Shown piece after piece: positions 18,096 to 25,726 of a stretch of 64,000 nucleotides of DNA. This DNA is from CAZPQK01 sp964588695 (GTDB taxonomy: Bacteria; Krumholzibacteriota; Krumholzibacteriia; WVZY01; JAKEHA01), in assembly GCA_964588695.1 (NCBI GenBank), contig CAZPQK010000004.1:62001-126000 (forward strand). Reading direction: 5' to 3'. How positions within the stretch are numbered: position 1 is the first letter of the stretch; every line of letters starts with the position of its first letter. The notes below the pieces were generated by a model. The model made no database searches. It was not told the DNA's origin and worked only from the letters and a program-made list of their open reading frames with translations. Position numbers and translations under genes: made by a program.

Positions 18096-18476
18096 GTGCA
18101 GCTAACGAATACGATCAATTGGTTCGAAATTCCGGTCTCGGATTTCGACCGCGCGAAGGCTTTCTACAACGCGATTTTCGATTACGAGATGCCGGAGATG
18201 GAAATGGACGGCGCCAGACTTGGAATTCTTCCGCACGATCAGGAAGCCGGTGGGGTTGGTGGAGCCATTTTGCAAGGCGAGGGAATGGATCCGATGGGAA
18301 ACGGGATCATGGTGTACATCAATGGTGGCGATGACTTATCGACGATTCTGGATCGTGTCGAAAGCGCGGGCGGCAAGATCCTGTTACCGAAAACCGAAAT
18401 CGGCCAGGACATGGGTTTCTACGCAATGTTCAACGACACAGAAGGCAACCGCCTGGGCTTGCATTCGATGGGATAG
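18096..18476 (+). CDS. VOC-superfamily (glyoxalase-like) protein
   Basis: 126 residues from GTG 18096. It has the paired beta-alpha-beta-beta-beta modules of the vicinal oxygen chelate fold: NWFEIPVSDFDRAKAFY at the start, then the second module with GGKILLPKTEIGQDMGFYAMFNDTEGNRLGLHS. The DTEGN motif near the C-terminus is typical of the PhnB/lyase subgroup. The metal-binding H/E set is only partly evident, so substrate and even enzymatic activity are open. Sixteen bases after the nucleoside transporter gene. Confidence 0.85.
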   Translation: MQLTNTINWFEIPVSDFDRAKAFYNAIFDYEMPEMEMDGARLGILPHDQEAGGVGGAILQGEGMDPMGNGIMVYINGGDDLSTILDRVESAGGKILLPKTEIGQDMGFYAMFNDTEGNRLGLHSMG

Positions 18477-18481
18477 CGTAA

Positions 18482-18502
18482 CCACATCCGCTGCGGATGT
18501 GG
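18482..18502. repeat. Palindrome copy 1 upstream of the HNH gene
   Basis: CCACATCCGC (18482-18491), one central T, then its exact reverse complement GCGGATGTGG (18493-18502). A near-identical copy lies inside the HNH endonuclease gene at 19344-19364. It lies six bases after the VOC gene stop. It could also act as a hairpin (9-bp stem, 3-base loop), but no T run follows. Confidence 0.7.
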
Positions 18503-18876
18503 ATGTTGCGTTAGCGCTAGGCAACGACCGACAAAGTTCGACAGCGGCTACTACGGACATTAACTTCACCGCGGGGTCATGGTACTTTCTGGCAAAGACA
18601 GCTCGGTGTCGGAACATTTTTCCGAAGTGGCGCTGCGCAGAACTTTTTGTTGTTTTCGCTTGACGGTTTTCGGGGACGCTATAAAAACCCGCGCTGATCT
18701 ATCTTTATTTTCTCAGTAAACGTTTAGCGCTAGCGTTCAAGAAACGATCAGCGGGCAAAACGACTTTTTTGATTCCTGGCACTGCCTGGTCGCGTTTACG
18801 TACAACGACATGCGGTCGCAAAGTCCATGTTATATTGTTGATAGTCACCGGATGCGGGATAACACCGGAGGCTACC
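18503..18876. other. Non-coding region upstream of the HNH gene
   Basis: With the palindrome just before it, this forms the only gene-free stretch above 300 bases (18477-18876). I see no protein of convincing composition on either strand. It holds the 8-base palindrome TAGCGCTA twice (18512-18519 and 18725-18732), the first inside a GTTGC/GCAAC inverted repeat. It also has a TTGACG (18660-18665) followed by TATAAA (18680-18685), whose 14-base spacing is too short for a standard promoter, and AT-rich tracts. A GGAGG at 18867-18871 belongs to the HNH gene. Confidence 0.5.
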
Positions 18877-19854
18877 ATGTCTGCTACAATTCTCACTCAG
18901 CTTGACCATCGGCAACTGCATTCGCGGGTTTCCAACTTAATGCAACGCGAACGCGAATGTACGCTCGCCATCCTTGATCACCTGGTCGAAATCAACCGGC
19001 GCAAGCTTTACTGCGACCGCGGCCATTCGTCGTTGTTTGCGTACGTTACCGATGAACTCGGCTATTCGACCGCGTCGGCGGTTCGTCGCATCGGGGCGGT
19101 GCGAGCGATCACCTTGCATCCGCCGTTTCGCGACATGATCGCAACTCGTGAAACCACACTAAGCGCGCTGTCCGCCGTTTCCCGGGACATCACCGCCGAC
19201 AACGCAGGGATGATTGCCAAACAGCTCAACGGCGCGACCATCAAGGACGCCCAATTGCTGTCGTCAGAGCTTCGCGGTGGCGTCATTGTTCGGGAAAAGA
19301 TTCGGCCGGTTGCCATCCGGTCGCCGGAGCAGCCTACGCGACTCCACATCCGCAGCGGATGTGACTCGTCGGCGCGGCCAGTGCCCAACATTAACGTTGC
19401 ACCAAAGCCGAGCAGCATTCCCGGTTACGCTTTGGAGTTTGCAATCGATGCCCCGACGATGGCCCTTGTGGAGCGCGCGATGGCCCTGGCCAGCAATCGC
19501 CCGGGAGGCAAGCCGACGACTGCCGAGTTGTTTGCGATGAGCTTGGAAGTATTTCTCGACAAGTACGACCCCGAGCGGCGCGAGGCGAGGCGCAAGAAGC
19601 GTGCGGCCGGGAAGTCAAAGGACAAGGTTGGTTCTCGCGCGTTACCGCAGGCGACGCGCGACAGGGTGTTCGTGCGCGATGGCGGTCGTTGTACGTTTCG
19701 CAGCCCGGACAACGTCCGGTGCAATGCGCGCCATCATCTGCACGTGGATCACATTGTCCCGCGCGCGAATGGCGGATCAAACGCGATCGACAACCTGCGA
19801 CTGCTGTGCGCGACGCACAATCGATACGAAGCGAGACGGCTCTTAGGCGCGTAG
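18877..19854 (+). CDS. HNH endonuclease-domain protein
   Basis: 325 residues from the ATG at 18877, which has CGGAGG at 18866-18871; an upstream in-frame ATG at 18769 lacks a site. The N-terminal 130 residues are helical and resemble the DUF222-like region of repeat-family HNH proteins. A basic linker (RREARRKKRAAGKSKDK) precedes the C-terminal HNH domain, which has CTFR..C, HHLHVDHIVP, GG, NLRLLCATHN. The enzyme should nick or cut DNA with a metal; related genes often occur in multiple genomic copies and behave like selfish elements. A palindrome shared with the upstream intergenic region sits mid-gene, encoding LHIRSGCD. Confidence 0.8.
   Translation: MSATILTQLDHRQLHSRVSNLMQRERECTLAILDHLVEINRRKLYCDRGHSSLFAYVTDELGYSTASAVRRIGAVRAITLHPPFRDMIATRETTLSALSAVSRDITADNAGMIAKQLNGATIKDAQLLSSELRGGVIVREKIRPVAIRSPEQPTRLHIRSGCDSSARPVPNINVAPKPSSIPGYALEFAIDAPTMALVERAMALASNRPGGKPTTAELFAMSLEVFLDKYDPERREARRKKRAAGKSKDKVGSRALPQATRDRVFVRDGGRCTFRSPDNVRCNARHHLHVDHIVPRANGGSNAIDNLRLLCATHNRYEARRLLGA
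19344..19364. repeat. Palindrome copy 2 inside the HNH gene
   Basis: CCACATCCGC (19344-19353), central A, GCGGATGTGA (19355-19364). Identical to copy 1 at 18482-18502 except for the central base and the last base. It falls between the helical N-terminal part and the HNH part of the coding sequence. Confidence 0.7.
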
Positions 19855-19859
19855 GCGTT

Positions 19860-20696
19860 TTAAACGTCGATGATATCGAGTGGCGGCATTTTGTTGATAA
19901 TGCCGCGTTCCACGGCACGCGAAAAAAGCAATTCGAGTGCGCGCTTGCCATCGGTGCCCATGTCGACGGTGTCTTCGTTGACGTACATCCGCACAAAGTC
20001 GCGACAAGTGTCACGATCGATTCCTCGACCAAATTGCAGTGCATAGTCGATTGCTTCTTCTTCGTGCTCGCGTGCGTACTCGATACTTTCCTTAAGCGAT
20101 CGAGCGATTTCTTCCATGTGATCGTCGCCAAGATCGCGATTGATGACGTCCAGACCCAGCGGAATTGGTAGTCCGGTGTCTTGCATCCACGCTTCGCCCA
20201 GGTCGAGAATCTTGTGGAAGCCCGAGCTTTGCCAGGTAAGCTGACCCTCGTGAATGATGACACCCGCGTCAACTTCGTCGGCGTCGATGGCATCCATGAT
20301 CGCGTCGAACGACATGTTCACCGCTTCGAAAGGAAAATCCAGGTACAGACGCAACGTGAGGTAAGCGGTCGTGAAAGTTCCGGGTATCGCAATGCGCTTG
20401 TCGCGCAGGTCTTGCAAGCCCATTGGTGTTTTGGAGAGTAGGATTGGGCCATAGTTGCGACCCACCGACGAACCGCACGACATAATGCGATACTTGTCGG
20501 CGACTTCGGGGTACACCGCCGCGGAAATCGCCGTCACCGGCAACTCACCGCTTTTGGCGCGGTGGTTGAGCGTCTCGATGTCTTCCATCACGTGGTCGAT
20601 GTCGTAGTCCCCAATTTTCACTTTACCCTCGGCAAGGGCGTAAAACATAAAAGCGTCGTCTGCGTCGGGACTGTGACCGATGTATAGCGTGCTCAC
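19860..20696 (-). CDS. mqnD: MqnD-like protein of the futalosine menaquinone pathway
   Basis: 278 residues, the family's usual length. Starts SPDADDAFMFYAL, the MqnD signature, and continues with the periplasmic-binding-protein-like fold: TAISAAVYPEV, SCGSSVGRNYGPIL, IAIPGTFTTAYLTLRLYL, GVIIHEGQLT. MqnD (1,4-dihydroxy-6-naphthoate synthase) converts cyclic de-hypoxanthine futalosine to dihydroxynaphthoate. GTG start at 20696, preceded by GGAGAGG. No other mqn gene is nearby. Members of this family can be hard to separate from MqnA, but the SPD-x-DD motif favours MqnD. Confidence 0.83.
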   Translation of the reverse strand: MSTLYIGHSPDADDAFMFYALAEGKVKIGDYDIDHVMEDIETLNHRAKSGELPVTAISAAVYPEVADKYRIMSCGSSVGRNYGPILLSKTPMGLQDLRDKRIAIPGTFTTAYLTLRLYLDFPFEAVNMSFDAIMDAIDADEVDAGVIIHEGQLTWQSSGFHKILDLGEAWMQDTGLPIPLGLDVINRDLGDDHMEEIARSLKESIEYAREHEEEAIDYALQFGRGIDRDTCRDFVRMYVNEDTVDMGTDGKRALELLFSRAVERGIINKMPPLDIIDV

Positions 20697-20852
20697 AAGC
20701 TTTCCTCTCCAAAAAGTAACGCTACTGCGAATCGCCTTCGCAACAGCGTCTATGTGGTCAGGTCAATAGAATCAATCGCGTTTTCATGGTACGGCAGCAG
20801 ACCGTGCGTCGCAAATGCTTTCTGAAAACGCCACCCATGTTATGATCCCTCC

Positions 20853-21452
20853 ATGTCCACCAACACCATCGTCGTAAGCATTGCCGGCGGCTCGTGCAGC
20901 GGCAAGACCACTCTCGCGCGCGGGCTCGCGGAGCGCCATGGCGACGCGGTGGTCGTCCCGATCGACGCGTACTACCACGACCTCTCCGGCGTTCCCGAGC
21001 ATACCATTAATGTAGATGTGCCCGAGGCGATCGAGTCCGAGCTATTGTTTTCGCACGTGCGAATGTTGCTGGCGGGACACCCGGTGACGATCCCCAACTA
21101 CGAGTATGCGACGCATTCGCGCCAACCGGGCGGCACTAAGGCAGACCCCTGCGGATTGGTGATCGTCGAAGGATTGTTTGCACTGCATTGGGACGTTCTG
21201 CGCGAACTCAGCGCGCTTGATGTGTTCGTTGACATCGACCACGAAGAAGCACTAAAGCGTCGCCTGGCGAGAGACGTCGCCGAGCGGGGGCAGCAACCGG
21301 AGCGTATTAACCGCGTGTATCGCGAAAAGGTAGCGCCCATGTACGACCAGCACGTGGCACCCACTGCAGTCCACGCCGACCTTTGCGTTGACGGATTGAA
21401 GCCGCCGGAAGAGTTGGTCCGTGCAGTAATAGACAACCTCCCCAACCCATAG
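20853..21452 (+). CDS. udk: Uridine kinase-like P-loop kinase
   Basis: 199 residues. Walker A GGSCSGKTT at about residues 10-18; D/H-rich segment IDAYYHDLSG, where the aspartate is catalytic in uridine kinases; NVDVPEAIE and PNYEYATHSR segments match substrate-binding loops; the VIVEGLFAL motif is the Walker B region; a lid has RRLARDVAERG. These place it in the Udk/phosphoribulokinase family. It would phosphorylate uridine or cytidine. A GNAT gene follows after 15 bases, probably in the same transcript. Confidence 0.87.
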   Translation: MSTNTIVVSIAGGSCSGKTTLARGLAERHGDAVVVPIDAYYHDLSGVPEHTINVDVPEAIESELLFSHVRMLLAGHPVTIPNYEYATHSRQPGGTKADPCGLVIVEGLFALHWDVLRELSALDVFVDIDHEEALKRRLARDVAERGQQPERINRVYREKVAPMYDQHVAPTAVHADLCVDGLKPPEELVRAVIDNLPNP

Positions 21453-21467
21453 TTCTTTCGAGGTACC

Positions 21468-21929
21468 ATGACCATCACATGTCGCCGCGCACGCAAAAAT
21501 GAACTCGACGCGATGCTCGCGCTCTACCCTGGCCTTGCCAGTTTCGACGTTCCCGAGGGTCGGACTGCTGATCAGCTATGGGCCGGTGATGCGGAGATGC
21601 TGCGGGCGTGGGCGAATGGCAAGGCCGACTGCGCAGTCCATGTCGCGGTAGACAATGGTGATGTCGTTGTCGGTGTCGCGGTAGTGACGTTACGCATGGA
21701 GTTAATTAGCGGCGAACAAAGCGCTCACTTGGAAGTCCTGGTCGTCGACCGCAACGCTCGCGGACAAGGTGTGGGAAAGAAACTACTATCCGTTGCCGAG
21801 GCGGACGCCAAAGCCAACGGCGCGCTGTCTATGACGTTACACGTATTTGGAAGCAACACCAATGCGCGCCAGGTCTACAAGCGATTGGGCTATGACGAAG
21901 AACTCATCCGCGCGATCAAGCGGTTTTAG
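21468..21929 (+). CDS. GNAT-family N-acetyltransferase
   Basis: 153 residues. Acetyl-CoA binding motif A is visible: LEVLVVDRNARGQGVGKKLL, with the R-x-x-G-x-G turn, followed by the helix and the LHVFGSNTNARQVYKRLGYDE motif B. Substrate not predictable. Ends in an overlap of 14 bases with the stop of the convergent cysteine desulfurase gene. Located 15 bases after the uridine kinase gene. Confidence 0.9.
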   Translation: MTITCRRARKNELDAMLALYPGLASFDVPEGRTADQLWAGDAEMLRAWANGKADCAVHVAVDNGDVVVGVAVVTLRMELISGEQSAHLEVLVVDRNARGQGVGKKLLSVAEADAKANGALSMTLHVFGSNTNARQVYKRLGYDEELIRAIKRF

Positions 21930-23067
21930 AGGTCGCCCGAACACCGGCCACAATACTCACGATGTTTTCGATCGCGTAGTCGATGTCCTCGCGAGTCGTT
22001 TCCGTGGCCAAAGAAAAGCGAATAGCACTCATAGCTTCGTCCGACGGAACCCCCATTGCCGTTTGCACGTGCGAGGGTTTCATCACTCCCGACTTGCATG
22101 CCGACCCACCCGACGCGCAAATACCAACTTCATCCAACTTCATCAACATGACGTCGCTGGTGGTGCCCGCGAACCGAATGTTGGCGGTATTGGGCATGCG
22201 CGGCGAGTTCCCACCGGTGACGGTGACGCCGGAAATGCGTTTTAGGATTTCGCTTTCGAAGTGATCGCGCAGCGGACGCACGTGAGACTCATAGAGCGGA
22301 AGTTTCTGTTCGGCTAACTCGCATGCTCGACCCAAAGCTGCAATGCCGGCGACATTCTCGGTTCCGGGACGCCGTCCCCGCTCTTGCGTGCCGCCACGCA
22401 AGAACGCGTCACAGACGACGTCCTTGCGACAAAACAGCGCGCCAACACCTTTGGGCGCGTGCAGCTTGTGGCCCGACATCGACATAAAGTCGATGTTGTA
22501 TTCGTTCACATTAAAAGGGATCTTGCCGATGACTTGCACCGTGTCCACGTGGAACGGAATCTCTCGTTCGCGACAGATTGCACCCAACTCTTTAATCGGA
22601 AAGATCACACCGGTTTCGTTGTTCGCGTGCATCACGGTAACAATCGCGGTGTCGTCACGCAGCGCCTTACGAAAATCGTCGACGCTCAACTGTCCATCCA
22701 CGTCGACCGGCAGGTAGGTAACGTCGTACCCGAGTTCATCCATACGCTTGCACACATTCATCACGCAGGAATGTTCGACTTGCGTGGTCACGATGTGACG
22801 CTTGTCCGGGCTCGCTTCCAGCACACCGCGGATGGCGAGGTTGTTGGACTCGGTGCCACAGCTGGTGAAAATAATCTCACCCTCGGCACTTCCGATGAAG
22901 CCGGCAATCGCTCGCCGGGCGTCGCGCAAGGCCTTTGCCGCGACCGTCCCCATCCGGTGAATGCTTGAGGGATTGCCGAAGTGCTCGGTCAGATATGGCA
23001 GCATGGTTTCGACCACTTCCGGGGCCACGGCGGTGGTGGCATTGTGGTCCAGATACACCGTTCTCAC
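21916..23067 (-). CDS. Cysteine desulfurase (NifS/IscS family)
   Basis: 383 residues. PLP lysine K201 in SMSGHKLHAPKG; H99 (VEHSC) stacks on the cofactor; N151-E-T-G is the HANNETG motif; the catalytic cysteine is C324 in GSACKSG. The enzyme takes sulfur from cysteine for Fe-S clusters, thio-modified tRNA or similar. The loop around the active cysteine is of the long NifS/IscS (group I) type. No iscU, iscA or mnmA adjoins, so the acceptor is unknown; selD in the same region leaves a selenium role possible but unsupported. GTG start at 23067 with AAAGGAG. Confidence 0.94.
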   Translation of the reverse strand: MRTVYLDHNATTAVAPEVVETMLPYLTEHFGNPSSIHRMGTVAAKALRDARRAIAGFIGSAEGEIIFTSCGTESNNLAIRGVLEASPDKRHIVTTQVEHSCVMNVCKRMDELGYDVTYLPVDVDGQLSVDDFRKALRDDTAIVTVMHANNETGVIFPIKELGAICREREIPFHVDTVQVIGKIPFNVNEYNIDFMSMSGHKLHAPKGVGALFCRKDVVCDAFLRGGTQERGRRPGTENVAGIAALGRACELAEQKLPLYESHVRPLRDHFESEILKRISGVTVTGGNSPRMPNTANIRFAGTTSDVMLMKLDEVGICASGGSACKSGVMKPSHVQTAMGVPSDEAMSAIRFSLATETTREDIDYAIENIVSIVAGVRATSKTA

Positions 23068-23300
23068 GGTTTCTCCTTTGCGAAAAAACGATGGGGTCAG
23101 CGTTGCCCGCTGCCCCTTGATCTCTTATTGTAGAACATGCCCGGAGGCCGAAACAAAAGAAAAACTAACGACTTACGGCGCAAGGGGTTATAACGACGAC
23201 AACCGGTGGTTCGGCCGCCGGACACTGCAAAGCTGACCTGAAAGCGGCGGCGGCTTGCTACCCCTATAAATGATTATAAATACGCAACTTAGGAGATTTT

Positions 23301-23873
23301 GTGTCCGATTCCAAGCCCGATCAAAGCCAAAAACGCAAAAAGAACCCCAAGGGCGAGCGAATTGGCCTGATTATGGTAAACACCGGTAACGGGAAGGGCA
23401 AGACCACGGCCGCCCTGGGAACCTGTATACGGGCGCACGGTGTTGGCTTTCGGGTAAAAGTGATACAATTTATCAAAGGTTCCTGGGACTACGGCGAGCT
23501 TCACACCGCCGCCCAATTGGACAACTTTGACATTGTTCCAATGGGTGAAGGGTTCACCTGGGAGACCAAAGACAAGGAGCGCGACCGCAAGGTCGCCTAC
23601 AAGACCTGGGCAGCTTGTGAGCAAGCGATCGTAGACAACCAACACGACCTGTTGGTGTTTGACGAAATAAACAATACGATCGCGCTGGGCTACCTGGATG
23701 TTGAAGACGTGTTGGCGGGGCTGGCTAAGAAGCATCCCGACATGCACATTATCCTGACCGGACGCGACGCCCACGAAAAGATCATTGAGGCGGCCGACCT
23801 GGTGACAGAAATGCGGGAAATCAAACACCCGTTTAACGAAGGAATCTATGCGCAACGCGGCATCGAATACTAA
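23301..23873 (+). CDS. cobO: Cob(I)alamin adenosyltransferase (CobO/BtuR type)
   Basis: 190 residues. Walker A NTGNGKGKTTAALG at residues about 27-40; IQFIKGSWDYGE; VFDEINN; and the LTGRDAHEKIIEAADLVTEM segment are all family landmarks. It makes adenosylcobalamin from reduced corrinoid and ATP. GTG start at 23301 with AGGAG at 23291-23295. The C-terminus overlaps the next gene by 26 bases. No other cobalamin gene is near, and no cobalamin riboswitch is visible in the 233-base leader. Confidence 0.93.
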   Translation: MSDSKPDQSQKRKKNPKGERIGLIMVNTGNGKGKTTAALGTCIRAHGVGFRVKVIQFIKGSWDYGELHTAAQLDNFDIVPMGEGFTWETKDKERDRKVAYKTWAACEQAIVDNQHDLLVFDEINNTIALGYLDVEDVLAGLAKKHPDMHIILTGRDAHEKIIEAADLVTEMREIKHPFNEGIYAQRGIEY

Positions 23874-24372
23874 TCACTCGCGACTCGGCTGGCTTGCGGC
23901 TGCCGTGTGTGCCGTGATGTTTGTATTTGCGGCGCCGGTTCGCGCGACGTTGATATCTGGTACGGGAAGCACTTCCGACGGGTGGAACTTCGACACCGAG
24001 CGCGTGGTTACCGATCTGTCGCTGTCGTCACCCGCCGACATCTTCTTCGTGCAAGTGATCACCGACTGGCGTATCCGCACTCGCGGATCGGCGACGCTAA
24101 TGGCGCTGCCGGGGCAGATCTACGCCGACCTGATTAGCGCCCCGTCCGACGAGTCCGGTTTTGCCGCCGATGTGCCCCTTCTGTTTAACACCACTTACGT
24201 GATCAAAACTCAGGAAGGCAAGTACGCGAAGTTCGTTATTACTGGCGAAAGCGCGGCCGCGTACACGTTCAACTATGTGTTTCAAGACGACGGCACACGC
24301 GTACTCGGAATTCCGGCGACACTTGACGAACAAACCTGGGGCCGGCTCAAGCGCCTTTATTCGCTCGACTAG
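23848..24372 (+). CDS. Exported protein of unknown function with a TWGxLK-type C-terminal tail
   Basis: 174 residues. N-terminal basic stretch, hydrophobic segment at about residues 13-30 and AxA-type cleavage site (PVRA). The mature part is beta-rich with no recognised domain. It ends QTWGRLKRLYSLD, resembling the end of the beta-helix protein at 26863 (TSVGGLKGLFR). Overlaps cobO by 26 bases in another frame; alternative in-frame starts are not evident before the signal peptide. An intrinsic terminator follows 43 bases after the stop. Confidence 0.7.
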   Translation: MRNAASNTNHSRLGWLAAAVCAVMFVFAAPVRATLISGTGSTSDGWNFDTERVVTDLSLSSPADIFFVQVITDWRIRTRGSATLMALPGQIYADLISAPSDESGFAADVPLLFNTTYVIKTQEGKYAKFVITGESAAAYTFNYVFQDDGTRVLGIPATLDEQTWGRLKRLYSLD

Positions 24373-24414
24373 CCTATCGCAAAGGTTTCCCACCCGCCCA
24401 GCAGACTGAAATTC

Positions 24415-24451
24415 AAAGAGCCCGCCTTCGTAAGAAGACGGGCTCTTTTTT
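24415..24451 (+). terminator. Intrinsic terminator after the exported protein gene
   Basis: AAAGAGCCCG (24415-24424) pairs with CGGGCTCTTT (24439-24448); an inner CTTC/GAAG stem with a GTAA loop closes the hairpin, and the T run reaches 24451. On the other strand it has fewer T residues and lies downstream of the DUF5989 gene. Confidence 0.85.
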
Positions 24452-24474
24452 GTACGGGTGTTGGTTCCCGGCGC

Positions 24475-24654
24475 CTAGAATAGCGCGTAGATGAACGGCG
24501 CGAGTGCCGAACCCTCGGTAAACACAATGAGTACACCCAGAAGTACCAAGAAAATCATAATCGGGCCCAGCCACCACTTCTTGCGGACTTTCATGAACTG
24601 CCAAAGCTCGTCCATGATGCTGAGTCGATCTTTCATGTCTTGCCAGAGTCCCAT
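24475..24654 (-). CDS. DUF5989-family small membrane protein
   Basis: 59 residues, read from the reverse strand with ATG at 24654 and AGGAG at 24659-24663. The sequence has an amphipathic start (MGLWQDMKDRLSIMDE), then LWQFMKVRKKWWLGP, one hydrophobic helix, and ends SALAPFIYALF. The RKKWWLxP motif, single helix and terminal PFIYxLF match DUF5989 closely. In other genomes this family often sits next to SxtJ-like and carbamoyltransferase genes; none is here. Function unknown. Terminator at 24415-24451 lies behind it. Confidence 0.85.
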   Translation of the reverse strand: MGLWQDMKDRLSIMDELWQFMKVRKKWWLGPIMIFLVLLGVLIVFTEGSALAPFIYALF

Positions 24655-24831
24655 GCGTTCTCCTGCGATGCGAATACGAAAAAGTCGGGTGTGCTACAAT
24701 GCCCTCGGCGGGCCAGCCGGGCTTTCGGCGCGGCGGCGCCCCGGCCTGGTTAACGCGCTATTATAACACGAAAACCCCGGCCGTGTCCACGGCACGGATA
24801 TGTAACGTAAGTAACGACAAGGAATTACTCG

Positions 24832-25629
24832 ATGGATTTGGGTATCAGGGGAAAGGTCGCGGCGGTGGCTGCGGCCAGTCAGGGCCTGGGCTACGCCACA
24901 GCTTTGGAGCTTGCCCGCGAAGGCGCAAGGGTTTCGATCTGCTCGCGCAGTAAAGACCGTATTGAGGCCGCGGCCGAACGCATTCGCCGCGAAGTCACAG
25001 ACGCCGTGGTTGAGCCGATGGTGGTCGACGTCACCAAAGAAGATGAATGCGTAGACTTTGTAACCGCGACCGCAAAAAAACTCGGGCGCATCGACATCCT
25101 GTTAACCAACACCGGCGGCCCGGTACCCGGCGCAATGGACGACGTGAACTTCTCCGACTTTCGCGACGGGGTTGACTCAACGCTAATGAACGCAATCGTC
25201 ATGATGAAGACGGCCGCGGGCTACATGCGAGAACAGCGTTGGGGTCGGATCATCAACGTGCTTTCAATGACGGTCAAGCAACCAAAGGTAAACCTGCTGG
25301 TTTCCAACACCATGCGGCCCGCGATTTTAGGATTCGCCAAGTCAATTTCCTTTGAGCTTGCACCTTACAATGTAACTGTGAACAACGTCGCACCCGGTTA
25401 CACCCGAACCGAGCGGTTGGAAGAACTCGCCGATCACGTCGCTGCCAGTGGATCGGGAGCAGAGAAATCCGACGTCTACGCCGAATGGGAACGCACCGTT
25501 CCCGCCAGACGTTTGGGAGAACCCGAAGAGTTTGCCGCGCTGGTTGCCTTTCTGGCCAGCGAACGCGCCGCATATATTACCGGAACCACGATTCAAGTCG
25601 ACGGAGGCTCGACTCTGGGGCTGTTCTAG
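24832..25629 (+). CDS. Short-chain dehydrogenase/reductase lacking the YxxxK motif
   Basis: 265 residues. Rossmann start AAASQGLGYATA matches the TGxxxGxG fingerprint with loss of the first glycine; NTGG at about residue 90 replaces NNAG. At the catalytic site, the usual Y-x-x-x-K is replaced: the aligned stretch is LVSNTMRPAILGFAKS, with S and N then R. C-terminal TGTTIQVDGGSTLGLF is typical. This matches a known FabG-like subgroup without the classic tyrosine, so dehydrogenase activity should not be assumed. Confidence 0.85.
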   Translation: MDLGIRGKVAAVAAASQGLGYATALELAREGARVSICSRSKDRIEAAAERIRREVTDAVVEPMVVDVTKEDECVDFVTATAKKLGRIDILLTNTGGPVPGAMDDVNFSDFRDGVDSTLMNAIVMMKTAAGYMREQRWGRIINVLSMTVKQPKVNLLVSNTMRPAILGFAKSISFELAPYNVTVNNVAPGYTRTERLEELADHVAASGSGAEKSDVYAEWERTVPARRLGEPEEFAALVAFLASERAAYITGTTIQVDGGSTLGLF

Positions 25630-25726
25630 CGCCCCCATTGAAATTGCCGCCAGCCATTTAGTATCATTACACCCCCTGCACCCGGTTGGTCATCTGCTCG
25701 AATCCACGCTTTAAGAGGTCTGTTTC

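Noticed and set aside
18660..18685. Promoter TTGACG-TATAAA
   Set aside because: Spacing is only 14 bases, too short for a normal sigma-70 promoter.
19391..20293. Long open frame on the minus strand, 300 codons
   Set aside because: It overlaps mqnD and the HNH gene, is serine/arginine/threonine-rich with no family landmarks, and looks like the shadow of two real genes.
23068..23300. Cobalamin riboswitch before cobO
   Set aside because: I searched by eye for the B12-box type segment and conserved helices and found none; the leader is mostly AT-rich ahead of the start.
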